Shown piece by piece: positions 16,250 through 25,124 of a DNA stretch of 64,000 bases (position 1 is its first letter; every line of letters starts with the position of its first letter). Source of the stretch: Pseudomonas knackmussii B13 (lineage in GTDB: Bacteria; Pseudomonadota; Gammaproteobacteria; Pseudomonadales; Pseudomonadaceae); the NCBI RefSeq assembly GCF_000689415.1, contig NZ_HG322950.1, forward strand, positions 5,339,501 to 5,403,500, in the 5' to 3' direction. A program made the position numbers and the translations under genes. Below the pieces are notes generated by a model. The model ran no database searches, had not been told where the DNA came from, and saw nothing but the letters and a program-made list of their open reading frames with translations.

Positions 16250-17125
16250 ATGTCCGAGTCGATCAGCGCCTTCGCCAGCGCCGAGATCCCCGTCGAACGC
16301 ATCCGCACCGGCGACGGCCTGCACCTGGCGCTGTACCGCATAGGCGCGGCCGACGGCCTGCCGGTGATCCTCACCCACGGCACCTTCTCCAACTACCGCA
16401 GCTGCCTGGGCCTGGCGAACTTCCTCGCCGCGCGCGGCTTCGCCTGCTGGATCTTCGACTGGCGCGGCCACGGCGCCAGCGACAACGGCGACTACCAGCA
16501 CAGCTTCGACGAAGTCGCCGACCACGACGTACCGGCGGTGCTCGACGCCGTGCACCAGCGCAGCGGCCAGCCGGCGCAGTTCTGGATCGGCCATTCCGGC
16601 GGCGGCCTGATCGCCTCCATGTGGGCAGCGCGCAACCCGGCGCAGGCCCGCGAGCGCATGCGCGGCCTGGTGCTGCTGGGTTCGCAGGCGACAGCCGCGG
16701 CCGAGCGGCCGCTGCACCGCTGGGCGATCCACGCCTACGACTGGCTACTGCGCGGACGCCGGACCGCCCCGCAACAACGCAAGCGCATCGGCCCGGAAAC
16801 CGAGAGCGCGCGGCTGATGCGCCAGTGGTGTCAGTGGAACCTGCGCGCACGCTTCCAGGGCGAGGATGGTTTCGACTATCTGCACGGATTGGCCGGCCTG
16901 CGCCTGCCGGTCCTGGGCCTGGCCGGCAGCGGCGACCGCTTCATCGCTCCGGCGAGCGGCTGCCAGACGCTGGTGCGGGCTTTCGATGCCGGCGATGCAA
17001 GCTTCCGGCTCTGCGGTAACGCGACAGGTTTCCGCGAGGACTACAGCCACAACCGCCTGGTGCTGTCGCGCAACGCGAGTCTGGAGCTGTGGCCGCTGAT
17101 CGCCGACTGGATGGCACAGCGCTAG
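16250..17125 (+). CDS. Alpha/beta hydrolase
   Basis: A protein of 291 aa with an alpha/beta hydrolase fold. It has the oxyanion-type ILTHGTFSNYRS, DWRGHGASD, nucleophile elbow GHSGGG (serine), a late acid in GSGDRFIAP, and a C-terminal histidine region near DYSHNR. The substrate is unknown. It resembles serine hydrolases of the lipase/esterase type. AGGA lies before the start at 16250. It follows rlmG by 67 nt. Its TAG stop shares the CTAG sequence with the TAG stop of the converging mocA gene. Confidence 0.75.
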   Translation: MSESISAFASAEIPVERIRTGDGLHLALYRIGAADGLPVILTHGTFSNYRSCLGLANFLAARGFACWIFDWRGHGASDNGDYQHSFDEVADHDVPAVLDAVHQRSGQPAQFWIGHSGGGLIASMWAARNPAQARERMRGLVLLGSQATAAAERPLHRWAIHAYDWLLRGRRTAPQQRKRIGPETESARLMRQWCQWNLRARFQGEDGFDYLHGLAGLRLPVLGLAGSGDRFIAPASGCQTLVRAFDAGDASFRLCGNATGFREDYSHNRLVLSRNASLELWPLIADWMAQR

Positions 17126-17685
17126 TCGAGCGCGGCCGGCGTATCCACGTCGCGCAGCACGCCCGAATCGTCCACCACCACGGGATGCCAGGCATCGCGG
17201 TGCGCCTGCAGTACAGCGCGGGCGCCCTCGTCGCCCTGCAACTGCAGCAGCTCCGGCCAGAAGGCGCGACCGAACAGCACCGGATGGCCGCGCTGGCCGT
17301 CGTGCTGGGGGAAGACAATGCGTTGAGCAGTGGCCTGCTGCAGCAACAACCGCAGGGTCGATTCGGCGAGCCAGGGCATGTCGCCCAGCAGGATGGCCAC
17401 GCAGTCAGCCGCGCACTCTTCCAGGGAAGCGACGCCAGCCGCGAGGCTGTGGCCCAGGCCGGACTCTGCGTCGACGCAGCGCACCAGCGGGATATCCACA
17501 GGCAGGCCAAGCTCGATTGGATCGTCCTCGGCGCGCAACACCACGCGCACTTCGTCGAACACCGCGCGGGCGTTGGCCAGGCTCGCAGCCAACAGCGTGC
17601 GGCCGTCAGCCAGGCGCACTCGACGCTTGTCGGCACCGAAGCGCCGGCCGAAGCCGGCGGCGAGCAAAAGGGCGACTGTCGTCAC
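17122..17685 (-). CDS. Molybdenum cofactor cytidylyltransferase MocA-like
   Basis: Nucleotidyltransferase of 187 aa with the NTP-binding signature LLLAAGFGRRFGADKR at the N-terminus, and GDMPWL and GHPVLF motifs further on. MocA joins CTP to molybdopterin to form the dinucleotide cofactor used by xanthine-oxidase-family enzymes. The GTG start overlaps the xdhC stop as GTGA, so they are translationally coupled. With the upstream hydroxylase genes it forms one maturation-plus-enzyme operon. Confidence 0.85.
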   Translation of the reverse strand: MTTVALLLAAGFGRRFGADKRRVRLADGRTLLAASLANARAVFDEVRVVLRAEDDPIELGLPVDIPLVRCVDAESGLGHSLAAGVASLEECAADCVAILLGDMPWLAESTLRLLLQQATAQRIVFPQHDGQRGHPVLFGRAFWPELLQLQGDEGARAVLQAHRDAWHPVVVDDSGVLRDVDTPAALD

Positions 17686-18650
17686 AGGCTCTCGCGGGCA
17701 ATGCCGCTGCGTACGCGAAGGATGTCGGCGAGCACCGCCAAAGCGATTTCCGCCGGCGTCTTGCTGCCCAGGTTGAGACCGATGGGCGCGTGGATACGCG
17801 CCAGCTCCGCCTCCCCCAAACCGCCAACGCGCTGGAGGCGTTCCATGCGTTTCGCCGAGGTGGTACGCGAGCCCATCACACCGATATAAAACGCCTCGGT
17901 GCGCACCGCTTCGAGCATCGCCAGGTCGTCGATCTTCGGATCGTGGGTCAGCGCCACCACCGCAGTGTCGGCATGGCAGCCGCCGTTGGCGATGAAGATC
18001 GACGGCAGTTCGCGGCGGATCTCGATGCCGTCCAACACCGCGCCGTCCAGCGCTTCCTCGCGGGGATCGCAGAGGATCACCTCGAAGCCCAGGCCCTTGC
18101 CGAACTCGGCGCAGAAGTGCGCGACGCTGGAGTAACCCGCCAGCAGCAGCCTTTGCGCGGCGCCCACGCGCAGTTGCACGTGCGCCTGGTCGCGCTCCAC
18201 GCGCGGGCCATGGCTATGGTCGTCGCGCAAGTGGCGCGCGCCGGTTTCCAGGTTCACTTCGCGGAGCAGGCGACGCTGGCCGAGCAGCGCCGATTCCAGC
18301 TCGCGCAGGTGGGCCTGGACGTCGCAGTCCGCCGCCAGGTTTTCCACCAGCACGTCGAGGATGCCGCCGCAGGGCAGGCGGATGTTGCTGCGCTCGTCGC
18401 CTTCGCCGTAGCGCACGACTCGCACCGGATCGGCGAACTCGCCGGCGGCGACGCGTTCGAGGAAATCATCCTCGACGCAGCCGCCGGACAGCGAACCGAC
18501 CCATTGCCCCTGCCCGTTCACCGCCAGCAGCGAGCCCGGCGCGCGGGGCGCCGAGCCGTAGGTGAAGAGCACGGTGCAGAGCCAGACGCGCTGGCCCTCG
18601 ACGGACCACTTCAGCGCCTGGCGAACCACTTGCAGATCGAGATGTTGCAC
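17682..18650 (-). CDS. XdhC-family molybdenum cofactor chaperone
   Basis: A protein of 322 aa with the XdhC/CoxI N-terminal domain, marked by APRAPGSLLAV and GSLSGGCVEDDFLE, and a C-terminal XdhC Rossmann domain (LLLAGYSSVAHF, IGVMGSRTTSAKR). XdhC proteins bind the matured cofactor and insert it into Mo hydroxylases. A GTG start at 18650 lies right after the cytochrome stop, and the gene overlaps mocA downstream. Its partner is very likely the large subunit encoded two genes upstream. Confidence 0.88.
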   Translation of the reverse strand: MQHLDLQVVRQALKWSVEGQRVWLCTVLFTYGSAPRAPGSLLAVNGQGQWVGSLSGGCVEDDFLERVAAGEFADPVRVVRYGEGDERSNIRLPCGGILDVLVENLAADCDVQAHLRELESALLGQRRLLREVNLETGARHLRDDHSHGPRVERDQAHVQLRVGAAQRLLLAGYSSVAHFCAEFGKGLGFEVILCDPREEALDGAVLDGIEIRRELPSIFIANGGCHADTAVVALTHDPKIDDLAMLEAVRTEAFYIGVMGSRTTSAKRMERLQRVGGLGEAELARIHAPIGLNLGSKTPAEIALAVLADILRVRSGIARESL

Positions 18651-18653
18651 GTC

Positions 18654-19895
18654 TTACATCGCCTTGCCGGCATGGGCCGGCACGCCATCGGACTTCAGCT
18701 GCGACACCGCCTGGACGTCGAGATCGCCAGGCAGGCCGCCCCAGGATTGACGCAGGTAGTTGAGCAGATCGGTCAGTTGCGCGTCATCCAGTTTCTCGGC
18801 GAAGCCGGGCATCGGCTGCATGCGTTCGAAACCGCCGAACTGTTGTTCGCCGATGCCGTCGACCACCACCCGCAGCAGGTTGCGCGTGTCGCTCAGGCGC
18901 AGGGTGGTGTTGCCCTGCATGGCCACGGCGATGTGCGGCTTGCCCTCGCCTTCCATGCCGTGGCAACCGGCGCAGACGTTGAGGTACTGCTGGCGGCCGC
19001 GCTTGGAGCTCTCGGACAGCTGTGGATAAGGCACGTGCTGCACCGCCTTGGCCGTCGGCGGGGTATCTCCCAGCAGGTAGGTGGCCATGGCCGCGAGGTC
19101 CTGGCTCTCCAGGTGCTGGGTGCTGTGGTGATGCACCGGGAACATCTCGTTGAACATGCTGCCCTGGCCGCTCATGCCGTGTTCCAGGAAGGCCGCGAGG
19201 TCCGCCTGGTTCCAGCCCCGCGCGGCGAGGTCCTCGGGCAGCAGGCTGGGCGCCAGGTAGCCATTGAGCAGACCGCCGGACAGGCGCTTGTCCTGCTGCA
19301 GCGCACCGATGGCGTTGCGCGGCGTGTGGCACTCGCCGCAGTGGCCGAGCACTTCCACCAGGTACTGGCCGCGCTGCCAGGTCTCGCTCTTGCCTTCGGC
19401 GCTGGGCAGTTGCACACCCTTGCCGTAGAGCATGTTCCAGCCGGCGAGGCCGACGCGCACGTTGAACGGGAAGCTCAGCGCGGTCTGCGGCGCCGGGCGG
19501 TGCACCGGCTCGACGCTCATCAGGTAGGCGTAGATGGCATCGGCATCCTCGCGCTTGATGAGGTGGTACGAGGTGTAGGGCATCGCCGGATAGAGGTTGG
19601 CGCCGTCCTTGCGCTTGCCCTGGGTGAGGGCCGCGAAGAACTCGTCGGCGCTGTAGGCGCCGATGCCGTGGTCCTTGTCCGGGGTGATGTTGCTGCCGTA
19701 GATGGTGCCGAACGGCGAGGCGATCGGCAGGCCGCCCGCGTAGGGCGCGCCGCCCTCGGCGGTGTGGCAGGCCATGCAGTCGGCGGCACGCGCCAGGTAT
19801 TCGCCGCGCTTGACCAGTTCGGCATCGGCCGCCTGGGCACTGGCGGCCAGGCCGAAGCCGGCGGCCAGCAGCAGGCCGGATAGCAGTCGCGCCAT
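18654..19895 (-). CDS. Tri-heme cytochrome c subunit of the Mo hydroxylase
   Basis: An exported protein of 413 aa. The signal peptide ends near AQAADAE (residue 24) and three CXXCH heme sites follow: CMACH near residue 40, CGECH near 185 and CAGCH near 310. This matches the membrane-associated cytochrome subunits of periplasmic aldehyde, gluconate and alcohol dehydrogenases. It would take electrons from the 2Fe-2S subunit and pass them to ubiquinone or the oxidase chain. It is encoded 2 nt after the 2Fe-2S subunit, so the three form one complex. Confidence 0.88.
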   Translation of the reverse strand: MARLLSGLLLAAGFGLAASAQAADAELVKRGEYLARAADCMACHTAEGGAPYAGGLPIASPFGTIYGSNITPDKDHGIGAYSADEFFAALTQGKRKDGANLYPAMPYTSYHLIKREDADAIYAYLMSVEPVHRPAPQTALSFPFNVRVGLAGWNMLYGKGVQLPSAEGKSETWQRGQYLVEVLGHCGECHTPRNAIGALQQDKRLSGGLLNGYLAPSLLPEDLAARGWNQADLAAFLEHGMSGQGSMFNEMFPVHHHSTQHLESQDLAAMATYLLGDTPPTAKAVQHVPYPQLSESSKRGRQQYLNVCAGCHGMEGEGKPHIAVAMQGNTTLRLSDTRNLLRVVVDGIGEQQFGGFERMQPMPGFAEKLDDAQLTDLLNYLRQSWGGLPGDLDVQAVSQLKSDGVPAHAGKAM

Positions 19896-19897
19896 GC

Positions 19898-20431
19898 TCA
19901 GCCCTCCTTGACCAGGCCGAGGTCGCCGAGGACCTCGCGGGTGGCTTCGTAGTAACGCACGTAGCCGGTGCAGCGGCAGATGTGGTGACCGAGGCTAGCC
20001 TCGATCTCCGACTCCAGCTCGCTCTTCTTCAGCGGCTTGCGCTGGGCCTTTTCCACCAGCACGGTGGCGGCGTTCACGAAGCCCGGCGCGCAGTAGCTGC
20101 ACTGGAAGGCGAAGCGCTCGACGAACTTCTGCTGGATCGGGTTCAGCTCGTTCACCTTGCCATCGGCATCGCGCTTGGCGTGGCCTTCGATGGTGCGCAC
20201 CTTCTTGCCGTCGAACCAGTTGGCGCCGGTGATGCAGGTGCGGACTTCCTCGCTGGTGCCGTCGGGGTTGTCGACGATCACCACGCAGGCGTGGCAGATG
20301 CCCTGGCCGCAGCCCAGGCGCGAGCCGGTGAGGTTCTGGTATTCGTGCAGGTAGTCGATCATCGGCAGGTCCGCGGGGACCTCCACCGGGCCGACGGCTT
20401 GACCGTTGAGGGTCAGCTGGAGCTTAGCCAT
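19898..20431 (-). CDS. 2Fe-2S subunit of Mo hydroxylase
   Basis: A protein of 177 aa of the xanthine-oxidase small-subunit type. The plant-type cluster ligands are in GCGQGICHACVV plus a later Cys (RTCITGANW), and the second cluster ligands are CSYCAPGF and CRCTGY in the helical C-terminal domain. It links the Mo site to the cytochrome. The start at 20431 overlaps the end of the large-subunit gene by 8 nt. It carries no signal of its own, so it is presumably exported with the Tat-signal large subunit. Confidence 0.9.
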   Translation of the reverse strand: MAKLQLTLNGQAVGPVEVPADLPMIDYLHEYQNLTGSRLGCGQGICHACVVIVDNPDGTSEEVRTCITGANWFDGKKVRTIEGHAKRDADGKVNELNPIQQKFVERFAFQCSYCAPGFVNAATVLVEKAQRKPLKKSELESEIEASLGHHICRCTGYVRYYEATREVLGDLGLVKEG

Positions 20432-23255
20432 TGAGGGCCTCCTTGATACGGGCGGGGGTGGCGGGCAGGTCGCGGACGCGCTTGCCGATGGCATGGGCGA
20501 CGGCGTTGCCGATGGCACCGGCGATGGGGATCATCACCACCTCGGCGATGCCCTTGGCCGGATCGCTGTCCGACAGCGGCGGGAGGATCTCCGAACTCTG
20601 CGTCCACACCGCGACGTCCTTGGCGCGCGGCAGGCGGTAGCGGTTGAAGTTCCAGTCGCCTTCGGCCGGGCCGCCCTCGTGCAGCGGCATCTCCTCCAGC
20701 AGCGCGTGGCCCAGGCCCATGGCCGTGCCACCCTCGATCTGGCCTTTCACCAGTTCCGGGACCAGCACCCGGCCGCACTCGATCCAGGAGTGGTGGCTGA
20801 GAACTTGCACCTCGTGGGAGCCCTTGTTGACCTTCAGTTCCACCAGCGTGGCCACCGGGCTGTAGTAGGTGACCATGGCGTTGTTCAGCTGCACCGGCGG
20901 GTAGTTCACGTTCTTGCGGTCGAGCAGGTGGAAGCCGGCGCTGGTCATCTGCGCCTTCTTCACCTGCGGTGCGCCGTCACCGTACTTCACCGCCAGGCCG
21001 TCCAGCGGCAGACGCTCGCTGACACCGTCCACGGTGAACTCGCTATCCGCCCAGCTCCAGCGGTTGAAGGCGTGCACGGTCGCACCGGTGACCAGGCCGC
21101 GCTCGTGGGCGTGCTTGGCCAGCAGGGCGAAAGGCAGCGGCTCCAGGCCGTTGGCGGTGAGCTTGCCGTCTACCCAGCGGGCGTCCTCACGGCGCACCAC
21201 GTAGGGGTTGGCCTGGCCGCCGAACGGGCCTCGGCCCCAGATTTCCAGCGCCGCCGGCCACAGGCCGTGGTTGAACAGCACGCGCGCCGCCTCGCGGCTG
21301 GCGTGGCTGAAGTAGTAGGCCGAGTTGGTCGCCGAGGATGCCGACGCGTACTTGCCAACCCAGCGCGGGTTGCGCAGTTTTTCGTCCTGGGTGGCCTGGC
21401 TCATGATGTACGGGTCTTCGCCGCTGGCGAGCTGCAGCTCGGACCAGTCGGTCTCGGCGGTCTTCACCTCGTCGGCCGGGCGACCGAGGAAGTCGGCCAC
21501 CACCAACGCCTGGGAAGTGGACATGCCGGTGCCGATCTCGATGCCGATGTGGCGCATGCGGATGTGGCCGTCGGCGTCGAATTCGAGGCTCGCCATGGGC
21601 GCCTCGGCACCGGTGCCGAAGTCCTTCTGGCAGATGGCGAAGCCGACGCCGTACCAGTTGTCCGGGTCCTGCGCGTCGAACTTCTTCTTGCGCTCGGCGC
21701 GGTTCTTCCAGACTTCGTGGGCGGAGGCCTTGTCGAGGATCTCGTGCAGGCGCAGCGCGCCGGCGGGCACCGCGCCCTGGGTGTTCTTCATCCCCGAGAC
21801 CATGGCGTTGCGGCGGCGCAGTTCGATGGCATCGACGCCCAGGCGGTCGGCGACCTCGTCCACCATCATCTCGGTGGAGGCCATGCTCTGCAGGGTGCCG
21901 TAGCCGCGCATGGAGCCGGCCTCGACGCCGCGCGAATGGTAGGCGGTGGCCTGCAGGTCGCTCTGCGGCATGTAGTAGATCGACTGCGCGGCCGTGGCCC
22001 CCACAGCCGCAACCGAGGCGCTGTAGTTGGCGCGACCGCCGCCGTCGAGGCTCATCTCGGCGCGGAAGATCTTGAAGCTCAGGTCCTTCTTATCCACAGC
22101 CAGTTGGTAGTGGATGTCGAAAGCATGCCGCTTGATGCCGCTCTGGAACTGCTCGTAGCGGTCATTGGCCAGGCGCACCGGCACGCCTTCGCCGTACAGC
22201 GCAGCCAGGGCCGCGTAGAAGACGAAGATGTTGTGGTCCTTGGAGCCGTAGCCGACGGTGTAGCCGGGGTGCATGTTCAGCTTGGCCAGGCCGAAGCGCG
22301 AGGGCGCGATCATCTGCGCGGTTTCGGACGCCGCTTCGAACGGGCACTGGGTGGCGACCACGAAGTGCAGGGTCTTGCTGGCCGGGTCGTACCAGCCGTT
22401 GCCGTTGTCCGGCTCCATGGCCGCCGGCTCGATGGACGGCGTCTTGTAGCGTTCGTCGAAGACCAGCCAGTCGGCCGGCGGGCTGTCGATCTGCTGCTGG
22501 ATCTTCTGCGCGTAGAACATGCCCTGCTCGGACAGGTTGCCATGCTCGCGCGGCTGCTGGTCCCACACCGGTTTGCGGTTGCGGATCAGCGGGAAGAGCA
22601 TCGAATCCTTGAGGCTGGAGAACTCGTCCGGATCGGCCGAGGTGGCACCGCCCACGCGCACGAAGCGGAAGCTGCCGTAGGGATCGCCTTCGTACAGCGG
22701 CGCCTGCGCGCCGTAGCGGATCGCCTTGTCGTTGAACTTGAGCTTGAGCTTGGCCTGGCGGAAGCGCTCGAAGTCGTGCCAGATCAGGATGGCCACCGGC
22801 TGGCCGATGAACATCGGCACCTTGCCCGGCGGCAGCAGCGGGTCCGGCTTGTGGGCCTCGGGGAAGGCGATGCCGTCCTTGACCAGGTCGTCGGCGGTGA
22901 CGATGCGGTCCGGCTGCAGCTCGGCGCCCAGCCAGGAGAGGTCGTAGCCTTCGTAGACGCGGTCGGCCTTGATGGTCTTCAGCAGCATGGCGTGGCCCTG
23001 CTGCTGCGGCCAGCCGGGCATGTCCTTGGCGCGGATGTCGCGGGCGAAGACCTTCTCGCCGCAAACCTTGGACAGCGCATCGTTGCGCATGCGCACGCGG
23101 CCGTCGTTGGCCAGCCAGCGCTCGGGCGGCGCGGCGACGGATTTTTCCATCAGGGCAGCGAAAGCCTGGCTGCCGAGCGGCGCCAGGGTGACGCTCACGC
23201 CGGCGATCAATCCGCCCTGGAGGAAGGCGCGCCGGGAGATATCACGGTTGGACAT
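20424..23255 (-). CDS. Molybdenum-binding large subunit, aldehyde/N-heterocycle oxidoreductase type
   Basis: A protein of 943 aa resembling the beta subunit of isoquinoline 1-oxidoreductase and related periplasmic Mo hydroxylases. It begins with a Tat signal (SRRAFLQGG at residues 7-15, then a hydrophobic stretch), so it is exported folded with its cofactor. The C-terminal part carries the MCD-binding repeats and GTAMGLGHALLEE close to the catalytic-base region. The substrate could be an aldehyde or an N-heteroaromatic such as nicotinate, and the sequence does not decide. AGAGGA precedes the start. It heads a five-gene operon with the 2Fe-2S, cytochrome, XdhC and MocA genes. Confidence 0.88.
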   Translation of the reverse strand: MSNRDISRRAFLQGGLIAGVSVTLAPLGSQAFAALMEKSVAAPPERWLANDGRVRMRNDALSKVCGEKVFARDIRAKDMPGWPQQQGHAMLLKTIKADRVYEGYDLSWLGAELQPDRIVTADDLVKDGIAFPEAHKPDPLLPPGKVPMFIGQPVAILIWHDFERFRQAKLKLKFNDKAIRYGAQAPLYEGDPYGSFRFVRVGGATSADPDEFSSLKDSMLFPLIRNRKPVWDQQPREHGNLSEQGMFYAQKIQQQIDSPPADWLVFDERYKTPSIEPAAMEPDNGNGWYDPASKTLHFVVATQCPFEAASETAQMIAPSRFGLAKLNMHPGYTVGYGSKDHNIFVFYAALAALYGEGVPVRLANDRYEQFQSGIKRHAFDIHYQLAVDKKDLSFKIFRAEMSLDGGGRANYSASVAAVGATAAQSIYYMPQSDLQATAYHSRGVEAGSMRGYGTLQSMASTEMMVDEVADRLGVDAIELRRRNAMVSGMKNTQGAVPAGALRLHEILDKASAHEVWKNRAERKKKFDAQDPDNWYGVGFAICQKDFGTGAEAPMASLEFDADGHIRMRHIGIEIGTGMSTSQALVVADFLGRPADEVKTAETDWSELQLASGEDPYIMSQATQDEKLRNPRWVGKYASASSATNSAYYFSHASREAARVLFNHGLWPAALEIWGRGPFGGQANPYVVRREDARWVDGKLTANGLEPLPFALLAKHAHERGLVTGATVHAFNRWSWADSEFTVDGVSERLPLDGLAVKYGDGAPQVKKAQMTSAGFHLLDRKNVNYPPVQLNNAMVTYYSPVATLVELKVNKGSHEVQVLSHHSWIECGRVLVPELVKGQIEGGTAMGLGHALLEEMPLHEGGPAEGDWNFNRYRLPRAKDVAVWTQSSEILPPLSDSDPAKGIAEVVMIPIAGAIGNAVAHAIGKRVRDLPATPARIKEALNG

Positions 23256-23555
23256 GGATCATCCTCTGGGCGGTGAACGAACCCGCCCATGTCGTAATGG
23301 GGTACTGGAAGCGGCAGAGGTGGGGCGTGGGACGCCGGGCAACGGCGGTTGCGAAGGAAGCGTCCTACGGAAAATCCTGACCGAATTGTCAACTTTACCC
23401 AAACAAAGCGCTTCAGGCAAAAGTTAAGCAGGGCGATCAGCGCACCGGATTGCGTGGAGCCGACCGTTCGTCTGTAGGAAATACCCGACAGTAATCCTCG
23501 GACGTGCTACGCTCGGCGGCCTTTCATTAGCGTCCTAACAAATAGCCTGACAGCC
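23256..23555. promoter_or_regulatory. Divergent promoter region
   Basis: This 300-bp gap separates the Mo hydroxylase operon (minus) from the MFS gene (plus). It holds no open frame of note. A less GC-rich part (about 23375-23430, CCGAATTGTCAACTTTACCC... and AAGTTAAGC) is the likely promoter zone. I see no operator I can name. Confidence 0.4.
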
Positions 23556-24767
23556 ATGTCCGCCGACGCCACTTCCCTGCTCCGCCATCGTCCCTTCCTC
23601 GCCTTCTGGCTCGCCCGCGTGTGCACCGCCAGCGGCTTCCAGATGCTCACCGTGGCCATCGGCTGGCACATGTACGAGCTGACCCACAACGTGCTCGACC
23701 TTGGCTTCGTCGGCCTGGTGGAGTTCCTCCCGCGGGTGCTGTTCATGCTGCACACCGGGCACGTCGCCGACCGCTACGACCGACGCAAGGTCGCCGCGCT
23801 CTGCCAGAGCGCGCAGTGCCTGATCGCCGTTGCCCTGGTACTCGGCGCCAGCAGCGGCAACGTCACCCGCGAGATGATCTTCGTGCTCGCCTTCCTGCTC
23901 GGCAGCGCCCGCTCGTTCGAGATGCCGACTACCCAGGCCTTGCTACCGAACATAGTGCCCACCGCCCTCTTCCCCCGCGCGGTGGCGGCCTCTGCCTCGG
24001 CCATGCAAGCCGCGACCATCGCCGCGCCGGCACTTGGCGGCCTGCTCTACGCCTTCGGCGCCTTCTGGGTCTACGTACCCACGGCGGTGCTCTACGCCAT
24101 TGCCTGCAGCCTGGTACTGACCCTGCCCTCGCGGCAGCAGCCTCTGACCCAGGGAAAGGCCACGCTGGAATCGCTGCTCGCCGGCATCCGCTTCATCCGC
24201 AGCCGCCCCGACATCTTCGGCGCCATCTCCCTCGACCTCTTCGCCGTGCTGCTCGGCGGCGCCACCGCGCTGCTGCCGGTGTTCGCCAAGGACATCCTGC
24301 TCACCGGCCCCTGGGGCCTGGGCCTGCTGCGCTCGGCGCCGGCGGTGGGTGCGTTGCTGATGTCGTTCTGGCTGGCGCGCTTCCCGATCGAGCGCAACGT
24401 CGGCCGCATCATGTTCCTGTCGGTCGGCATCTTCGGCGTCACCACCATCGCCTTCGGCCTGTCGACGTCATTCTGGTTCTCCCTCGGCGTGCTGGTGGTG
24501 CTCGGCGCGGCGGACATGGTCAGCATGGTGATCCGCGGCGCCTTCGTGCAGCTGGAAACCCCGGACGAGATGCGTGGCCGAGTCAGCGCGGTGAACGGCC
24601 TGTTCATCGGCGCCAGCAACCAGCTCGGCGAGTTCGAGTCGGGCCTGACCGCGCACTGGTTCGGCACGGTGCCGGCAGTGGTGCTCGGCGGCGTCGGCAC
24701 GCTGATCGTCACCGGCGCCTGGATGAAGCTGTTCCCGTCGCTGGCCCAGCGCGACAAGTTGCATTGA
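23556..24767 (+). CDS. MFS transporter, DHA3-like
   Basis: A major facilitator of 403 aa with about 12 transmembrane helices. The loop 2-3 motif appears as HTGHVADRYDRRKVAALC, and the N-terminus (LLRHRPFLAFWLARVCTASG) is typical of the MFS_3/EntS-like exporters. The substrate is unknown. It is divergent from the Mo hydroxylase operon, and the same arrangement is found in P. aeruginosa as I recall it. The Shine-Dalgarno before 23556 is weak. A REP element follows. Confidence 0.8.
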   Translation: MSADATSLLRHRPFLAFWLARVCTASGFQMLTVAIGWHMYELTHNVLDLGFVGLVEFLPRVLFMLHTGHVADRYDRRKVAALCQSAQCLIAVALVLGASSGNVTREMIFVLAFLLGSARSFEMPTTQALLPNIVPTALFPRAVAASASAMQAATIAAPALGGLLYAFGAFWVYVPTAVLYAIACSLVLTLPSRQQPLTQGKATLESLLAGIRFIRSRPDIFGAISLDLFAVLLGGATALLPVFAKDILLTGPWGLGLLRSAPAVGALLMSFWLARFPIERNVGRIMFLSVGIFGVTTIAFGLSTSFWFSLGVLVVLGAADMVSMVIRGAFVQLETPDEMRGRVSAVNGLFIGASNQLGEFESGLTAHWFGTVPAVVLGGVGTLIVTGAWMKLFPSLAQRDKLH

Positions 24768-24789
24768 CAGGGTCGCCCGGCGTCACCCC

Positions 24790-24881
24790 GTAGGGGCGGA
24801 TCTCATCCGGGAAAATCCCTGCACCGATGCACCCGGTAGGAGCGCGCCATGAGCGCGAATCGCGGCCATGGGCCGCTCCTA
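24790..24881. repeat. REP-like palindromes
   Basis: GTAGGGGCGGATCTCATCCG and GTAGGAGCGCGCCATGAGCG units face a closing GGCCGCTCCTAC. The element follows the MFS gene and precedes the terminator of the cio operon. Confidence 0.65.
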
Positions 24882-24903
24882 CAGGTCTTTATCCCCTTCC
24901 CAT

Positions 24904-24930
24904 AAAAAAGCCCCCGCAAATGCGGGGGCC
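24904..24930 (-). terminator. Terminator of the cioAB operon
   Basis: On the minus strand GCCCCCGCATTTGCGGGGGC is followed by T6. It lies 35 nt after the DUF2474 gene, the last gene of the oxidase operon. Confidence 0.9.
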
Positions 24931-24964
24931 TGGAAGCGGGCGCACGGGGCGCCCGGATAGGAGC

Positions 24965-25114
24965 TCAGTGCGGCGTCTGCAGCCCTGCCGCGCTCATCAG
25001 CAGGCGCAGCAGCCAGGCCGCCACGCCCAGGGCCAGCACACTGGCCACCCAGATCAGCACCAGCCAGCCGAGGCGCTTGCGCAGCGGTGCCTTGTCGGCG
25101 TTCGTCTCTTTCAT
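24965..25114 (-). CDS. DUF2474-type small subunit of cyanide-insensitive oxidase
   Basis: A single-helix protein of 49 aa: a basic N-terminus MKETNADKAPLRKRLG, then one hydrophobic helix (WLVLIWVASVLALGVAAWLL), then a short tail. The pattern matches DUF2474 proteins encoded at the end of CIO-type bd oxidase operons, analogous to CydX of E. coli. It starts 10 nt after the cioB stop, with GAGGG upstream. It is easily missed because it is so short. A role in stabilising or assembling CioAB is inferred from the family. Confidence 0.8.
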   Translation of the reverse strand: MKETNADKAPLRKRLGWLVLIWVASVLALGVAAWLLRLLMSAAGLQTPH

Positions 25115-25124
25115 GACCGTGCCC

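Noticed and set aside
20406..23276. Very long open frames opposite real genes (also at 1266-3326, 17517-19883, 40060-42879, 55360-58575, 58834-60999)
   Set aside because: They are antisense shadows caused by high GC at third codon positions. The opposite strand carries complete, recognisable proteins and these frames have no domain or ribosome site.
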